In this document: in pieces, positions 36,686 to 45,487 of the stretch
Position numbering within the stretch: position 1 is the first letter of the stretch
How the letters are laid out: every line of letters starts with the position of its first letter
Assembly (NCBI RefSeq): GCF_003590645.1
Contig: NZ_CP031834.1
Coordinates: 1,736,501 to 1,800,500, forward strand
DNA length: 64,000 nucleotides
DNA from: Mesorhizobium sp. DCY119
GTDB lineage: Bacteria > Pseudomonadota > Alphaproteobacteria > Rhizobiales > Rhizobiaceae
Direction: 5' to 3'
Position numbers and translations under genes: made by a program
Notes under the pieces: generated by a model
The model's database searches: none
Told to the model about the DNA's origin: nothing
The model's input: only the letters and a program-made list of their open reading frames with translations

Positions 36686-37033
36686 CTATCCAGCGGAACT
36701 CGGATGCCAGGTTTTTTGCGGCATTCTCCAGTCGATCCCTTCGAGCAGATAACCGAGCTGCGCAGAGGTGATCACCACCGTGCCGTCGGCCGCAGAAGGC
36801 CAGACAAAACGTCCGCGCTCCAGCTTCTTGGTGAACAGGCAAGCACCCTGGCCGTCGTGCCAGATCACCTTGATCAGGCCACCGCTCCGGCCTCGGAAGA
36901 CAAAGAGGTGGCCACTCATCGGATCGCGCTTCAACGTCTCCTGCACCATCAGCGACAGTCCCGGAAAGCCCCTGCGCATGTCCGTGTGTCCGGTCGCCAG
37001 CCAGACCTTCACACCGCTCGGAACAGGGATCAT
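36686..37033 (-). CDS. tnpB: IS66 accessory protein TnpB
   Basis: A 115-aa protein of the IS66 Orf2 type: VPSGVKVWLATGHTDMRRGFPGL at the N terminus, HLFVFRGRSGGLIKVIWHDGQGACLFTKKLERGRF in the middle. It is required for transposition in studied IS66 elements, though its biochemical role is unclear. It overlaps tnpA by 4 nt. Confidence 0.96.
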   Translation of the reverse strand: MIPVPSGVKVWLATGHTDMRRGFPGLSLMVQETLKRDPMSGHLFVFRGRSGGLIKVIWHDGQGACLFTKKLERGRFVWPSAADGTVVITSAQLGYLLEGIDWRMPQKTWHPSSAG

Positions 37034-37416
37034 CGCCGCTCCAGAACATCGAGGATCCGGCCGAGCGCCTCGATGTCGACGTCACTCTCGACCCGCAGGC
37101 GACGGCCGCCGCCAAGCTCGATCGTCACCATACTTGCCTTCCTGCGCGGACGGGAGACCGGTGGCGGTTCCGCCGACGCTGGCAGCGCCTCGGCGACCTC
37201 CACCGGAACAAGCTGCGGGACCAACGGTGCAGAGATCTGGCAAAGTTCCTTGCGCCACCGGAAAAGCTGGCTCACATGAATACCGGCCGACCGCGCCACG
37301 TCCGAAATGCTGGCCTCAGGCTCGAAGGTCGCCGCGACCAGCCGCTCCTTATCCTCTCGAGACCAGCGCCGACGCCGTTCAACCGACGTGATGAACTCAA
37401 TCTGATGCTTCGTCAT
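37030..37416 (-). CDS. tnpA: IS66 protein TnpA (HTH)
   Basis: A 128-aa IS66 Orf1 protein. RRRRWSREDKERLVAATFEPEASISDVARSAGIHVSQLFRWRKEL is a helix-turn-helix domain; the rest is a Pro-rich linker and a C-terminal VTIELGGGRRLRVE segment. It is the promoter-proximal gene of the element. Confidence 0.95.
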   Translation of the reverse strand: MTKHQIEFITSVERRRRWSREDKERLVAATFEPEASISDVARSAGIHVSQLFRWRKELCQISAPLVPQLVPVEVAEALPASAEPPPVSRPRRKASMVTIELGGGRRLRVESDVDIEALGRILDVLERR

Positions 37417-37494
37417 AGGACTACTCCTAGTGCTTGCACTAGGACTTCCGATGTTCGCCCTCAGCTCACAAGACGGCCATCACCGTGGGGATAC

Positions 37495-37502
37495 GGCGGA
37501 AA
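37495..37502. repeat. IS66 target-site duplication, right (GGCGGAAA)
   Basis: Identical to 34970-34977, directly abutting the right IS end. Confidence 0.9.
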
Positions 37503-37548
37503 CGCCGCCCCTTTGTTTGCCAGGCAACGCTAATTGGTTAACGTCGCG

Positions 37549-37679
37549 CTGCCCCTCACCCTTACCCTCTCCCCGTGAAAAACGGGGAGAGGGGGTCGCC
37601 AGCGTTGTGGCCAGCCTCCTTCTCCCCGTCACTATACGGGGAGAAGGTCGCGGCAGCGGGATGAGGGGCAGCACTGACC
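37549..37679. repeat. Palindromic repeat family R (copy 4)
   Basis: CTGCCCCTCACCCTTACCC, two CTCCCCGT...ACGGGGAG hairpins and GGATGAGGGGCAGCACTGACC. It lies just right of the IS66 insertion and matches 1906-2045 in layout. Confidence 0.85.
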
Positions 37680-37763
37680 AATCAGAACACGATCCGATTC
37701 TGATTCAAACGCCCTCCGCAAGCCATTGTTCTTGCGGTCAAAAACGCTTCCCGCAGATCGCCG

Positions 37764-39053
37764 CTACGCCGGCAGCTTCGAGGCGATGACCTTGTCGATG
37801 CGGCGGCCGTCGAGGTCGACGACTTCGAAGCGCCAGCCCTGCGCGTCGACGCTTTCGCCGGTGGCGGGCAGGTGGTGCATGTGCGACAGCACGTAGCCGG
37901 CGACGGTTTCGTAGTCGCGGTTTTCCGGCAGGTCGATGCCGAGCTGGTCGGCCATCTCGTCGGCCTGCATGTAGCCGGCCAGCAGCCACGAGCCGTCCTC
38001 GCGCTGGACCGCTCCTTCCGATTCGTCCTCGTCGAGATCGGCGCGGAAGACGCCGGTGATCGCTTCGAGAATGTCGGCCGGCGTGACGATGCCTTCGAAA
38101 TGGCCGTATTCGTCATGCACCAGCGCCATCGGCACATCGGATTGTTTCAGCGTGGTCAAGACGTCGAGTGCGTCGGCCTGGTCGTGGACGATGGGGGCGG
38201 CGCGAACGTGCTTGCGCGCGTCGAAGGCGCGGCCGGCCAGAAGGGTCGCCAGGATTTCGCGCGTCTGCACGACGCCGACCATGGCGTCAACCGAGCCCTC
38301 GCCGGCAGGCAGGCGCGAATGCTGTGTTTCCATCAGCAGTTTCTTGAGCGTTGTCTCGTCGGAATTGAGATTGAGCCAGTCGACCTCGGTGCGCGGGGTC
38401 ATGACCGCGCGCACGGCGCGGTCGCCGAGCCGCATCACGCCGGCGATCATGCGGCGCTCGTCGGATTCGATGGTGCCGTGATGCTCGGCCTCGGCCACCA
38501 GCATCTTGATTTCCTCGTCGGTGACCTTTTCCTCGCTCTCGCCACGCTGGCCGAGCAGCCAAAGCACCGAGCGGCCGGAAATGTCGAGCAGCCAGACCAG
38601 CGGTGCGCCGACGACGGCAATTACGCGCATCAGCGGTGCGACCCTGACAGCAACGCCTTCGGGATTGCGCAGTGCGATCTGCTTGGGCACGAGCTCGCCG
38701 ATGATCAGCGAGCCATAGGTGATGATGGCGACGACAAGGCCGACGCCGAGTGCGTCGGCAATGCCGTCCGGCACGCCGTTGGCCGCCAGCACCTGGGTCA
38801 GGCGCTGGCCAAGCGTGGCGCCCGAAAATGCGCCGGAGGCAACGCCGACCAGCGTGATGCCGATCTGCACCGACGACAGGAATTTGCCGGGATTGGAACC
38901 GAGTTCAAGCGCGCGCCCCGCACCCTTGACGTTGCGGTCGATCATGGCTTTCAGCCGTGCCGGCCGGGACGAAACGATCGCCAGCTCCGACATGGCCAGA
39001 AGGCCGTTCACGCAGATGAGGACGACGACGATAGCGACTTCGATGTATAGCAT
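37764..39053 (-). CDS. CNNM/CBS-domain membrane protein (CorC/HlyC, hemolysin family)
   Basis: A 429-aa inner-membrane protein. CNNM (DUF21) helices span about residues 1-175 (LLAMSELAIVSSRPARLK, ITLVGVASGAFSGATLG). Two CBS domains follow (VMTPRTEVDWLN, MALVHDEYGHFEGIVTPADILEAI), then a CorC-HlyC transporter-associated domain (GSWLLAGYMQADEMADQLGI...). Family members act in Mg2+/Co2+ or Na+-linked ion transport; the hemolysin name is historical. Monocistronic. Confidence 0.92.
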   Translation of the reverse strand: MLYIEVAIVVVLICVNGLLAMSELAIVSSRPARLKAMIDRNVKGAGRALELGSNPGKFLSSVQIGITLVGVASGAFSGATLGQRLTQVLAANGVPDGIADALGVGLVVAIITYGSLIIGELVPKQIALRNPEGVAVRVAPLMRVIAVVGAPLVWLLDISGRSVLWLLGQRGESEEKVTDEEIKMLVAEAEHHGTIESDERRMIAGVMRLGDRAVRAVMTPRTEVDWLNLNSDETTLKKLLMETQHSRLPAGEGSVDAMVGVVQTREILATLLAGRAFDARKHVRAAPIVHDQADALDVLTTLKQSDVPMALVHDEYGHFEGIVTPADILEAITGVFRADLDEDESEGAVQREDGSWLLAGYMQADEMADQLGIDLPENRDYETVAGYVLSHMHHLPATGESVDAQGWRFEVVDLDGRRIDKVIASKLPA

Positions 39054-39121
39054 TGATGCTCAATAGCATTGAGGCGGGGCGCTAGAAAATAGGGTGTGGC
39101 ACTTTTCAGCGCGCTATTGTT

Positions 39122-39829
39122 TCAGGGTTTTCGGTTCAGATCGCAAATTGTGGCCATGCCGTCGGTAAAATAGCGGTCGCCGCCGCCGTTGCGGCCGGTC
39201 TGGGTCGCGCCTACTCCATCGGCGCTGTGGCAGGCCTCGATCGCGCCGGCAGCCTTGAGGTCGGAGATGAGCAGATCACGCTCGGCGTCGATGTCGGGGC
39301 CGATATGATGGGTGATCTGGCCGGTGTCATGGCTGAGGCCGACATCGCGGTCGAAACTGGCCGATCCCAGCCAGAGCGGGCGATCGTCGCCGTCGGGCGG
39401 CGGGATCATCCAGAGGCGGACATGGTGGCGTTGATCGGCGCTTGCGCCCACCGATTTCTCGAAAACCACATCCTGCCTGCGCCCGTCGAACAGCAGCGTG
39501 CTGACCGGAGCGTCGGCATAGGGGCGGTCGAAGAGGACGCTTTCGCCGATCTCGAGGCTGGAACGCCAGGTTATCGCGTCGGCCGGGTTCCACCCGGCTG
39601 CCGCGAAGGCGCGCATGAGATCGGCCTTGGAGCCGACGAGCCCGACATTGATCGGATCGCCCGGAATGCCTTGCGGGGTGGTCGTCACCATCGCCTCGGG
39701 GAGCTTGCGGCTGTCGTGCTCCCTGACCGTCCAGAATTCGGGTGCGGCCATATAGGCGACGAGGCCATAGGCCAGCGCCAGCGTGACAAGATAGTTGGCG
39801 ACACGCCGGGGCAATCTGTGTCGTGACAT
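39122..39829 (-). CDS. LssY C-terminal-domain protein
   Basis: A 235-aa protein with an N-terminal membrane anchor (YLVTLALAYGLVAYMAAPEF) and a domain with the LssY_C pattern: GDPINVGLVGSKADLMRAFAAAGWNPADAIT, PVSTLLFDGRRQDVVFEKSVG, HHVRLWM, WLGSASFDRDVGLS and ITHHIGPDIDAERD. LssY_C follows PAP2 phosphatase domains in other bacteria; here it stands alone. Periplasmic side likely. Function unknown. Confidence 0.87.
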   Translation of the reverse strand: MSRHRLPRRVANYLVTLALAYGLVAYMAAPEFWTVREHDSRKLPEAMVTTTPQGIPGDPINVGLVGSKADLMRAFAAAGWNPADAITWRSSLEIGESVLFDRPYADAPVSTLLFDGRRQDVVFEKSVGASADQRHHVRLWMIPPPDGDDRPLWLGSASFDRDVGLSHDTGQITHHIGPDIDAERDLLISDLKAAGAIEACHSADGVGATQTGRNGGGDRYFTDGMATICDLNRKP

Positions 39830-39931
39830 GCGGCAGGCACCGGGCTGTGACGCAGCCGCGCTGCGTCAACGTTTGCATTCACTCAGAGATTATGCCCGGC
39901 GCTGGAATTGGCAAGAATGGGCCTTTTGCAC

Positions 39932-40993
39932 TCACCGGCAGGCGACGTAGCCGTTCCTGCGCGGCTTGATGTCGAAATGGAAATGGTTGCGGTGATCGTA
40001 GTTGTAGCCGGGGCCGAGCACGGTGGTGAAGTAATCGCAGCCGTCGGCGCGCACGGTGTTGAGAAAACCCTTTTCGCGGAAGGCGAACCAGCCGGGCTTG
40101 CGCACGTCGATATCCTTGCCGTTGCTGAGTTCGATGCGCATCACGTCGAGCGCATTGCCTTTGGAATGTTCTGATGCCGTCCGGGTGCCGGCGATGCGGC
40201 GGCAGGAATAGCTCGATCCCTGATGGATCGTCTTCACGCCCGACCAGTAGCGCATGCGGGCGGACGGCACGAGCTCCTTGCGGGTCCAGCGCGAGAAGGT
40301 CGCGGCCATGCTGCAGCTCAGCGTCGCCGCCGGCTTCATCTGGACGCTGCCGATGGCGGAAACTTTTACCGGGAAATCGATGCCGCAGCTGCCTTCGTGG
40401 ATGGGAGCGAGGTTCTGGAAGGTGACGCCGAGGCGCTTGAGGTCGTTGCGGCAGGCGACTTCGTCGGCGGGCATGACGGTCGACCGCGCCGCCGGCGGGT
40501 CCATGCGCGGATAGCCGACCATCATCGGATTGGAAGGCACCAACGTCTGCAGGCCTCTCGGCTTGACCGAGGCGGGCGGAATGACGGCGGCGATTTGCGG
40601 CTGTACCTGCTCGGGTTCGATGGAAGGCTGGATGGTGGCCGCGGCCGGCTCATCGACTTCCGAATCCATCGTGGCTTCCGCGGGTTCGGGCTCGATCGGC
40701 GTATCAGCCGCCCCGAACGACGGCTCGACTGGTGCGATTGCCGGTGCAAGGTTTGGCTCGACCGGCTCCAGCATCGGCTCGACAGGGGCGAGGGCAGGGG
40801 CAGATGGCCTGACCCGTGGCGCGACAGCGGCGGTCTGCGTGCCGACATCGACTTCCGGCCGCATCGACATCAGGCTGTCGGTGGTGCAGGACGCGACCAT
40901 CGCCACGAGCAGCACCGCGCCGCCGGTAGTCGCCAAGCGCGCGCTGCCGAACCGCCGCGCCCACGCCAGCGCGGAAGGAGTTTTTTGGGCCAT
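39932..40993 (-). CDS. Extensin-like lipoprotein (paralogue 1)
   Basis: A 353-aa protein. The signal ends in VASC (lipobox, about C36). A long Pro/Glu/Val-rich linker (APVEPMLEPVEPNLAP-type repeats) precedes the extensin-like C-terminal domain (about 180-353), which is related to D,D-/L,D-carboxypeptidases: C-x-DL..LGV.F, RYWSGVKTIHQGSSYSCRRIAGT, SEHSKGNALDV and YNYDHRNHFHFDI with metal-ligand His/Asp. Probably acts on peptidoglycan. The paralogue lies just upstream. Confidence 0.87.
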   Translation of the reverse strand: MAQKTPSALAWARRFGSARLATTGGAVLLVAMVASCTTDSLMSMRPEVDVGTQTAAVAPRVRPSAPALAPVEPMLEPVEPNLAPAIAPVEPSFGAADTPIEPEPAEATMDSEVDEPAAATIQPSIEPEQVQPQIAAVIPPASVKPRGLQTLVPSNPMMVGYPRMDPPAARSTVMPADEVACRNDLKRLGVTFQNLAPIHEGSCGIDFPVKVSAIGSVQMKPAATLSCSMAATFSRWTRKELVPSARMRYWSGVKTIHQGSSYSCRRIAGTRTASEHSKGNALDVMRIELSNGKDIDVRKPGWFAFREKGFLNTVRADGCDYFTTVLGPGYNYDHRNHFHFDIKPRRNGYVACR

Positions 40994-41087
40994 GACCGGT
41001 TCCCTGTCCCTTGAATTTCAAGGATAGCGGCCGAGGGTAAAGGAAAGGTCAGCGGTCAAATTTACGCTTGTGACTTGAATGAGGCAG

Positions 41088-42206
41088 TCACTGGCAAAAC
41101 GTGCCGCCGTGCTTGCGCGGGGCGAGGTCGAAGTGGAAATGCAGCGAATGGTCGGCGTCGCTGCCGGGGCCGAGCACGGTCTTGAACGGGCCACAGGCGG
41201 CCTTGCGGATTTCGGCAAGGAATTTTGCCGCCTTCTCGTCGGGTGCTGGTTCGACGTCGATCTTCGTGTCTTTTGAAAGCGTGAACTGGGCGATGTCGAG
41301 CGCGTTGCCGAAGGCGTGCTCCGACAGTTTCTTGGTGCCATTGCGCGGGCGGCAGACATAGGCGGAGGCTTGCGAGATGGATTTCAGCTCCTCGCCATAG
41401 GCGGCCTTGGCGGCGGGAGAGATGACATCCTTGGCGAATCTGGCCGAGGCCTCCGCAAGGGTGCAGTTCATCAGCGCGTCGGGTGCGAGCTCGATCGTCT
41501 TGCCGAGCGATTTGACGGTGATCGGCCAGGGCATGGCGCAGCCGGCGGGGTCGCTCTCCGGCTTGTGTTCCTCGAACTCGACGCCGAGATCTTTGATACG
41601 CGCGCGGCAGGCCAGTTCTTCCGCCGGCATGGTGTCGGCGCGCGGTTCGTTTGAACGCGGATCGGGTAGGTATTTCGGTTCGGATTTTTCCTCAGGTTCG
41701 GGCGGGTTCTCGCCGGGCTTGGCCTTTTCCTCCGGCGTGGTTGGTTTTTCGCCTGGTTTGGCCTCGTCCGGCTTGGGGGCTTCGGCGGGTGGAAGCGGCT
41801 TCTGGTCTTTGGAAACCTCGTCCGGTTCCTTCGGATTTTCTGTCGGGACTGGGGCCGTCGCCGGGATTTCCTGCTTTTCGGACTCGCCCTTGTCAGCAGG
41901 CGTCTTTTCGTCCGGCTGTTCGGGGTTCTCGGTCGGCAAGGGTGCGGTTGCCGGGGCCGTTACCGGCTCGGTCTTCTTGTCTGCGTCGGGCTCGGCGTCG
42001 CCCTTCTTGTGAGGGCGTGGTTCCGGCACGGGCGTGTCGCCAAGTTTTTGCGGCGGGATGTTGCCAGCCGGTGGCTCGTGCACCTTGGGCACCGGCACTT
42101 CCTGCGGCAGCGCAGGCGGCTTGTTGTCGGCGGCGGTGATGAAAAGCAGCGATACCGCCAGCAAGGGCAGGATTTTCAGGAAATTACCGCGCGGTGAAAC
42201 CTTCAT
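41088..42206 (-). CDS. Extensin-like protein (paralogue 2) with Pro/Glu/Lys linker
   Basis: A 372-aa protein. A signal peptide (FLKILPLLAVSLLFITAA) is followed by about 170 residues of Pro/Glu/Lys repeats (APLPTENPEQPDEKTPADKG and APVPTENPKEPDE; PEEKAKPGENPPEPEEKSEP) that would span the cell-wall layer. The extensin domain carries LACRARIKDLGVEF, SQASAYVCRPRNGT, SEHAFGNALDIA and DADHSLHFHFDLAPR. Same strand as paralogue 1 with a 94-nt gap; a tandem duplication with diverged linkers. Confidence 0.87.
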   Translation of the reverse strand: MKVSPRGNFLKILPLLAVSLLFITAADNKPPALPQEVPVPKVHEPPAGNIPPQKLGDTPVPEPRPHKKGDAEPDADKKTEPVTAPATAPLPTENPEQPDEKTPADKGESEKQEIPATAPVPTENPKEPDEVSKDQKPLPPAEAPKPDEAKPGEKPTTPEEKAKPGENPPEPEEKSEPKYLPDPRSNEPRADTMPAEELACRARIKDLGVEFEEHKPESDPAGCAMPWPITVKSLGKTIELAPDALMNCTLAEASARFAKDVISPAAKAAYGEELKSISQASAYVCRPRNGTKKLSEHAFGNALDIAQFTLSKDTKIDVEPAPDEKAAKFLAEIRKAACGPFKTVLGPGSDADHSLHFHFDLAPRKHGGTFCQ

Positions 42207-42272
42207 CGCGGTGGCAACGGCAATGGCGGGTTATTGGTTGCGCGCCAGCGATCACTCTGCGTGACAGGGCCG

Positions 42273-42698
42273 TTACGCGCCGACGGCCTCCAGGCCTTCC
42301 TCAAGCCAGTCGCCGAGCATCGGCATGCCGAGCAGATATTTGGCGGTGCGCTTGTTGCCGCGCTGGCGCGCTTCGGCAAGCGCCTCGGCCCATTCCGATG
42401 CGTCGTAGTCGCCGCGGCCTATCCACATCAGCGCGATCAGTTCGGCGGCTTCGTCGACATTGAGGTCGTTGATCAGCTCCGAGAGTTCCTCGGCCATCAG
42501 GTTGTCGGCCTTTTCCTCGGCCAGCCCATCATGGTGGTGGTTGTCGCGGGTGTCCCCGTCCAGCTCGACCTCGTGCTCGTTGCCGTCGGCATAGTCGTCC
42601 TTGATGGCCGCACTGATGGCGTTGGCCTTTTCAATGAAAAGGCGCACGGTGTCGGGACCGATCGTCAGTTCCCATTCTTTGTCCAGCCGTTGCTGCAC
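42273..42698 (-). CDS. DUF3775 family protein
   Basis: A 141-aa acidic protein. GTG 42698 is the start, supported by AGGAGG seven nt upstream. The family pattern is clear: LTIGPDTVRLFIEKANAISAA and LSELINDLNVDEAAELIALMWIGRGDYDASEWAEAL. A His-rich loop (DNHHHDG) lies in the middle. DUF3775 proteins are cytosolic and of unknown function, common in Rhizobiales. Confidence 0.9.
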   Translation of the reverse strand: MQQRLDKEWELTIGPDTVRLFIEKANAISAAIKDDYADGNEHEVELDGDTRDNHHHDGLAEEKADNLMAEELSELINDLNVDEAAELIALMWIGRGDYDASEWAEALAEARQRGNKRTAKYLLGMPMLGDWLEEGLEAVGA

Positions 42699-42854
42699 AG
42701 GAACTACCTCCTTGCCGGATGATACCTGATTTGCGGGCTACGTCACGCCCCCGCCGTTTTTGAGGGATTTGAAGGCTTTCGCCGCCGTCGGCCGGACATT
42801 GACAGCGGCTCGGTTCCCATTGAAATGGCTCCTCCCTCGAACACGGTTTCTCCC

Positions 42855-43205
42855 ATGGCATCCCTGCTGTCGCCCAAGATCCTGCCGATCCTGATGCTCG
42901 TCGCCTCGAATGTCTTCATGACCTTCGCCTGGTACGGGCACCTGAAGTACAAGACTTCGCCGATCTACATCGCGGTGATCGCCAGCTGGATGATCGCCTT
43001 CTTCGAATACTGGTTCGCAGTGCCGGCCAACCGCATCGGCAGCGCGGTCTATTCGGCGGCCGAGCTGAAGACCATCCAGGAGGTGGTGACGCTGACGGTG
43101 TTCGCCGTGTTCTCGGTGTTTTACCTGAAGGAAGCGCTGACCATAAACCACGTCATCGGCTTCGCGCTGATTGCGGGAGGCGCGGCGTTCATTTTTAAAG
43201 GATGA
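42855..43205 (+). CDS. DMT-family small membrane protein (DUF486)
   Basis: A 116-aa protein with four helices: ILPILMLVASNVFMTFAWYGHL, IYIAVIASWMIAFFEYWFAVPANRIG, LKTIQEVVTLTVFAVFSVFYL and NHVIGFALIAGGAAFIF. This is the DUF486 pattern in the drug/metabolite transporter group. ATG 42855 is preferred; ATG 42825 in the same frame is possible. Neither has a clear ribosome site. Confidence 0.87.
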   Translation: MASLLSPKILPILMLVASNVFMTFAWYGHLKYKTSPIYIAVIASWMIAFFEYWFAVPANRIGSAVYSAAELKTIQEVVTLTVFAVFSVFYLKEALTINHVIGFALIAGGAAFIFKG

Positions 43206-43212
43206 GCAGCCC

Positions 43213-44118
43213 TCAGGCGGTTCCGGCTGGTGCCCGTTTTGCAAACAGCGGCGGCAGAACCTCGACGGCGAGGATCGCGATGAAGATCAGGCCGCAGCCT
43301 AGAAGACCGGTGGCGGGCAGGCGCTCGCCCAGGAACAGGGCGCCGAACAGCCCGGCAAAAACTGCTTCCGACGACAGGAAGATGGCGGCCTGCGAGGCCG
43401 TCGTGTAGCGCTGGCCGATGATCTGGAGCGTGAAGGCGAGGCCGCCGGAAAAGATGCCGGCATAGAGGATTTCAGGCAAAGCAAGGCGTATCGCCTGCCA
43501 TTCGATAGGCTCCATGACCAGCGCGATCGTCAGGCCGAGGACGGCAACGACGGCGGATTGCGTGACAGCCAGCGTGAGCGGCCGGCCGGTGGGGGCAGCC
43601 GCGCGGCCGATGAAGATGAGCTGGAGCGCGCAGAAGCCGGCAGCAAGCACGGTCAGCCAGTCGCCGGTGTTGAACGCGGTCGCGCCACCGCCCGACAGGA
43701 ACCAGATGCCCGCCATGGCCGTAATCGCCGCTGGCCAGACGATCGGGTGCGGCCAGTTGCGGAACAGGATGACCGCGAACAGTGGCGTTATCACCACGTA
43801 GAGCCCGGTGAGGAAGCCGGAATTGGTGACGGTGGTGTGGAGCAGCCCGATCTGCTGGAAGACGATGGCGCCGAAAAGCATCAGGCCGATCCAGACGAAG
43901 GAAAGCCAGTTGCGCGTGGTCAGCGGGCTTGTCGCGCGGCCGGATTCGCGTAGCGCGAAGGGCAGGATCGCCAGCGCCGCCATCGTGAAGCGCAGGCCGG
44001 TGAACAGGAACGGCCCGATCGCCTCCATCGCCGTCGACTGGGCGACAAAGCCCATGCCCCAGATGGCACCGGCAAGCAGCAGAAGGAGATTGGCCTGAAT
44101 TCTTGTCATTTCGCGCAT
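43213..44118 (-). CDS. EamA-family DMT transporter
   Basis: A 301-aa protein with ten hydrophobic helices in two EamA repeats: LLLLLAGAIWGMGFVAQSTAMEAIGPFLFTGLRF and LPEILYAGIFSGGLAFTLQIIGQRYTTASQAAIFLSSEAVFAGLFGALFLGERL. These are exporters of amino acids or other metabolites across the inner membrane. It converges with the DUF486 gene (7-nt gap). Starts ATG 44118 and ATG 44109 are both possible. Confidence 0.9.
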   Translation of the reverse strand: MREMTRIQANLLLLLAGAIWGMGFVAQSTAMEAIGPFLFTGLRFTMAALAILPFALRESGRATSPLTTRNWLSFVWIGLMLFGAIVFQQIGLLHTTVTNSGFLTGLYVVITPLFAVILFRNWPHPIVWPAAITAMAGIWFLSGGGATAFNTGDWLTVLAAGFCALQLIFIGRAAAPTGRPLTLAVTQSAVVAVLGLTIALVMEPIEWQAIRLALPEILYAGIFSGGLAFTLQIIGQRYTTASQAAIFLSSEAVFAGLFGALFLGERLPATGLLGCGLIFIAILAVEVLPPLFAKRAPAGTA

Positions 44119-44207
44119 TTACAGAAGGCTGGAGAATATCGCCAGCGTGTCTTAGCATCGCCGGGCGCGGCCGCATGAGCCACGCGGGGGACAATGGGGG
44201 GTTCAGC

Positions 44208-45251
44208 GTGCGGCTGATTTCGATAGTGACGGTTCTGTTTTTCTGCGGGCTTTCGGCTGCGAGCGCCGATGCCTACAAGGAGTTCAAGGATTTTAACGTA
44301 TCCTGTTCGGTGGCCATGACCTGCACGATCCAGACGCTGGCCAAGACGCCAAAGCAGCCGCCGGTCAACGCGTTTTCGCTACTGCGCAAGGCGGGACCGG
44401 ACACGCCGCTCGATATTCTTGTCGCGGCGCAGGATGAATTGAGCGCCGGGTCGGACATCCGCTTGTCGGTGGACGGCAAGCAGGTGCTGATCTTGCCCGT
44501 CGCCAAGGGCGTTCGCGATGAGAACACGGAATACACATTTGCGGGCGGTGCGGATTCGCTGAAACTGCTGGAGGCCCTGCGCAACGCAAGCAAGCTCGAA
44601 ATCGCCTACACGGCCAAGGGTGGGCCCGGCACATCATCCTTCTCGCTATCGGGGCTGGTTGCCGCACTGATTTTCACCGACGAGGTGCAGGGCCGGCTGA
44701 AAGCCAGGGACGCGCTGCAGGTGAAGGGCGACGGCACCAGCCCGGCGGCTGCCGTGCGGGAGATCGCCACTGTTGCCGATATTCCCGAGGCGATCCGCGA
44801 TGAGTTCAAAGGGCCGGATGGCACCTGCAGTTTCTCGGACGATGACGGTTTCGACAATATCGGCGGCTTCGATGCCGATGTCGGCGACGACGCGCATTTT
44901 CTGGCGCTGCCCTGCGGCGACGGCGGTGCCTACAACCAGCCCTATGCCTTTTTCGCCAGCCAGTCCGGCAGCATCGACCAGATGGCTCTGCCGGATATGG
45001 CGCCCGACGGCCCGACGACGACGTCGCAGGCCTGGAACATCGACTGGGACCAGCAGAAGCGCATCCTGACAGCCTTCTTCAAGGGGCGCGGCCTTGGCGA
45101 TTGCGGCGGTTGGAACAAGTGGCGGCTGGACAATGGCGGGGAGGGCCTTGTCTTCGCTCTCCTCGAAGCGCGCTCGAAGGACGACTGCGACGGCAATTAC
45201 GACAACGGCCCGGAAAACTGGCCGGCGACGTGGCCGGTGGGCAAGAAGTGA
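44208..45251 (+). CDS. DUF1176 family exported protein
   Basis: A 347-aa protein. GTG 44208 is chosen because it sits seven nt after GGGGG and starts directly with the signal peptide (LISIVTVLFFCGLSAASA). DUF1176 features: YKEFKDFNVSCSVAMTCTIQT, FSLLRKAGPDTPLDILV, GTCSFSDDDGF and GDCGGWNKWRL...FALLEARSKDDCDG. Periplasmic; function unknown. The cysteines are placed for several disulfides. An upstream ATG (44175) is an alternative. Confidence 0.86.
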   Translation: MRLISIVTVLFFCGLSAASADAYKEFKDFNVSCSVAMTCTIQTLAKTPKQPPVNAFSLLRKAGPDTPLDILVAAQDELSAGSDIRLSVDGKQVLILPVAKGVRDENTEYTFAGGADSLKLLEALRNASKLEIAYTAKGGPGTSSFSLSGLVAALIFTDEVQGRLKARDALQVKGDGTSPAAAVREIATVADIPEAIRDEFKGPDGTCSFSDDDGFDNIGGFDADVGDDAHFLALPCGDGGAYNQPYAFFASQSGSIDQMALPDMAPDGPTTTSQAWNIDWDQQKRILTAFFKGRGLGDCGGWNKWRLDNGGEGLVFALLEARSKDDCDGNYDNGPENWPATWPVGKK

Positions 45252-45266
45252 GCGCCGGCGGGAGGC

Positions 45267-45302
45267 AAAAAAAAGCCCGTCCCGGTGGTAACCGGTGCGG
45301 GC
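45267..45302 (-). terminator. Minus-strand terminator-like hairpin without a cognate gene
   Basis: On the minus strand GCCCG...CGGT / ACCG...CGGGC is followed by T8. The nearest upstream minus-strand gene ends at 46084 and has the TPR gene in between, so this may end a small minus-strand RNA in 45303-45487. Confidence 0.45.
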
Positions 45303-45487
45303 AATGAAGCCTGGGAGGCCTAGGCTGCTAACGTAGGGGCATTGCGGCGCGCCGAATATGAACTGCTTCACACGGCTCGCGGAAAACGCCGCCAGACCAG
45401 CGGGAAAGCTCTACCGCATATTGTCGGGATGAAAGCGGGCGCGCGATGCGTTAGTATGGAAATGGGAGCATTTCAGGAGGACTTTCC

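Larger units (their letters stand above)
34978..37494 (-). mobile_element. IS66-family insertion sequence, 2517 bp, complete
   Basis: Carries tnpA, tnpB and tnpC in the usual IS66 order on the minus strand. The ends GTAACCATCCGGTCAGGGCCG and (reverse) GTATCCCCACGGTGATGGCC.. match at 15 of 21 positions. The element is flanked by the 8-bp direct repeat GGCGGAAA (34970-34977 and 37495-37502), the target duplication size expected of IS66. All three frames are intact, so it may be active. Confidence 0.93.
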
